A DNA stretch of 7,307 nucleotides from Saprospiraceae bacterium (lineage in GTDB: Bacteria > Bacteroidota > Bacteroidia > Chitinophagales > Saprospiraceae). The translations under genes and the position numbers were made by a program. The notes under the pieces were generated by a model. The model worked only from the letters and a program-made list of their open reading frames with translations. It was not told the DNA's origin and searched no databases. This document shows positions 6,272-7,307 of this stretch, piece by piece (within the stretch, counting starts at the first letter, position 1; each line of letters begins with the position of its first letter). Location of the stretch: NCBI GenBank assembly GCA_007134625.1, contig SLKL01000053.1:1-7307 (forward strand), given 5' to 3'.

Positions 6272-6305
6272 TTGAATCGACATCTTAAATCTTTTACTAT
6301 ATTTG
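6272..6305 (+). promoter_or_regulatory. Candidate Bacteroidota-type promoter for the solute-binding lipoprotein
   Basis: TATATTTG at 6298-6305 fits the TAnnTTTG -7 box described for Bacteroidota, and TTG at 6272-6274 lies 23 nt upstream, within the spacing reported for Flavobacterium promoters. It predicts a transcript start near 6310 and a leader of only about 10-12 nt before the ATG at 6322. The short leader is the weak point. Confidence 0.42.
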
Positions 6306-6321
6306 AGCAAAAAGAAAAGTT

Positions 6322-7173
6322 ATGCAAAAAGTATATTGGATTTTAGCATGGATTGTGATTTTTACAGCATATGCCTGCACTGATGGCGGTGAACGCACCG
6401 GGACAGAAGCTGATGAGGAAAGATTGGTAATCAAGGCACTGTACGTTCCCTCTCAGGGATTTGCTGAAAGTACACCTGATGGTGAACCTACCGGATTTAC
6501 TGTTGAGCTGATCCGGGATTTTCATCAATTCGTAGAAGCGAAACATGAGCGTTCAATAGACCTGATTTTTGAGGAAGAGACCGATTGGAGAACTTTTTAC
6601 AACAGGATAAAAGAAGGAGAGGGGAATAAGATTGGAATGGGAAATGTCACCATAACTGAAGAAAGGAAAAAAGAGCTCAATTTTAGTCCTCCTTATATGA
6701 ATAATGTCGCGGCTCTAATATCCCATGCAGATGCACCGGCTTTGGAGAGTCTTGAAGATTTAGCCCAAGTTTTTGAAGGGAGGAAAGCACTTGCTTTTGA
6801 GGGAACTTTGCATGAGCAGAGATTGAGACAACTCGTGGAAAATTACATGCCTGAGGCTGATATTGAAATGGCACATACTAACGATGAAATTATGGAAAGG
6901 GTAGCTGCAGCAGATGAGTATTTTGCATTTATTGATTTGTATAATTTTCAGCGTGGAATGATGAGAGGACTGGATATGCAGCATCATCCCGTTGCCGATG
7001 AAAGTGAAGAGCAGTTTGGCTATATTCTGCCGCTCGAATCCAAATGGATAGATGACATCAATGAGTGGTTTCATACAGATGGCGGCTTAATAAACAGCGA
7101 CCGGTATAAGTCCTTGATGAAGAAGCATCTGGGGGAGGAACTGGCTGAGATATTATTGAATAGTGGGGAGTGA
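6322..7173 (+). CDS. Family-3 extracellular solute-binding protein, probable lipoprotein
   Basis: This 283-residue protein has a lipoprotein-like leader ending TAYAC, with Cys19 as probable lipidation site. Tyr at -2 and Ala at -3 make the lipobox atypical, and TDGGE after the Cys is not a clear surface-export signal. The mature part has the two-lobe family-3 pattern: GFTVELIRDF (58-67), NVTITEERKKELNFSPPY (108-125), an EGT turn (160-162), and a C-terminal GYILPLESKWIDDINEWF (233-250). By comparison with GlnH, Thr110, Arg115 and Asp205 match residues that hold an amino acid's carboxylate and amino groups, while GlnH Lys115 and Gly119 become Phe159 and Leu163. An amino-acid-like ligand is therefore likely, with unknown side chain. 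No transporter permease or ATPase gene is visible, nor a fused lytic transglycosylase or signalling domain. The start follows AAAAAGAAAAGTT. Downstream TGAGTGGGCTCA is a very weak hairpin. Confidence 0.88.
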   Translation: MQKVYWILAWIVIFTAYACTDGGERTGTEADEERLVIKALYVPSQGFAESTPDGEPTGFTVELIRDFHQFVEAKHERSIDLIFEEETDWRTFYNRIKEGEGNKIGMGNVTITEERKKELNFSPPYMNNVAALISHADAPALESLEDLAQVFEGRKALAFEGTLHEQRLRQLVENYMPEADIEMAHTNDEIMERVAAADEYFAFIDLYNFQRGMMRGLDMQHHPVADESEEQFGYILPLESKWIDDINEWFHTDGGLINSDRYKSLMKKHLGEELAEILLNSGE

Positions 7174-7281
7174 GTGGGCTCATCTATTATATCTTTATCT
7201 TTTGATTGTAATTATTTTGTATTATCTACAGTGTTTGTTTTAGCATTTCTTATGATTATTGATTAGATTTGCCATTGGATA

Positions 7282-7307
7282 ATGGAAACGAAGGTGGAAA
7301 ACAATAA
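7282..7307 (+). CDS. Possible 5' end of a downstream gene, cut by the window edge
   Basis: ATG at 7282 opens a frame reading METKVENN that runs off the right edge. A -7-like box, TAGATTTG (7264-7271), lies just upstream, but it is too close to the ATG for a normal leader, and no TTG sits at the expected distance. Only eight codons are visible, so the product cannot be named. It lies 108 nt after the lipoprotein gene, on the same strand. Confidence 0.35.

Noticed and set aside
7174..7215. Terminator after the solute-binding gene (TGAGTGGGCTCA)
   Set aside because: The stem is four base pairs and is not followed by an uninterrupted T-run.

Overview
The window looks like chromosomal DNA from a member of the Bacteroidota, perhaps a Cytophagales/Cyclobacteriaceae relative. 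The evidence is AT-rich spacers, A-rich stretches instead of strong Shine-Dalgarno sites before the starts, TAnnTTTG-type -7 boxes, exported proteins predicted to be cut just before Gln (S|Q), and small outer-membrane barrels ending in Phe. I cannot name the genus from sequence alone.

Layout from left to right: (1) a short open frame at the left edge that resembles a decayed tail of an FtsX/MacB-type ABC permease; (2) a minus-strand gamma-glutamyltransferase-family (Ntn hydrolase) gene, 132-1610, with an intact catalytic Thr but altered substrate-binding residues; (3) a 1.37-kb gene-free stretch, 1611-2979, that holds a small remnant of another gene and two direct copies of a roughly 300-bp compound fold-back repeat; (4) two tandem plus-strand paralogues, 2980-3624 and 3681-4364, that encode small secreted beta-barrel-like proteins; (5) a convergent minus-strand gene, 4402-5622, for a two-halved beta-rich protein with a TTG start; (6) a 700-bp spacer, 5623-6321, rich in short direct and inverted repeats; (7) a plus-strand family-3 solute-binding lipoprotein gene, 6322-7173, with a plausible Bacteroidota promoter; (8) a possible gene start at the right edge.

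The genes do not form an evident pathway. The two barrels are probably co-transcribed and the remaining genes look like independent units. The most distinctive content is non-coding: a two-domain fold-back repeat present twice, small palindromes that seem to have been gained or lost independently inside repeat copies, and a 37-nt fragment upstream of the transferase gene that matches the 3' end of the gene at 4402-5622. Together these suggest a locus shaped by small repeats, duplication and gene decay. I saw no rRNA, tRNA, CRISPR array, transposase, integrase or recognisable defence system.
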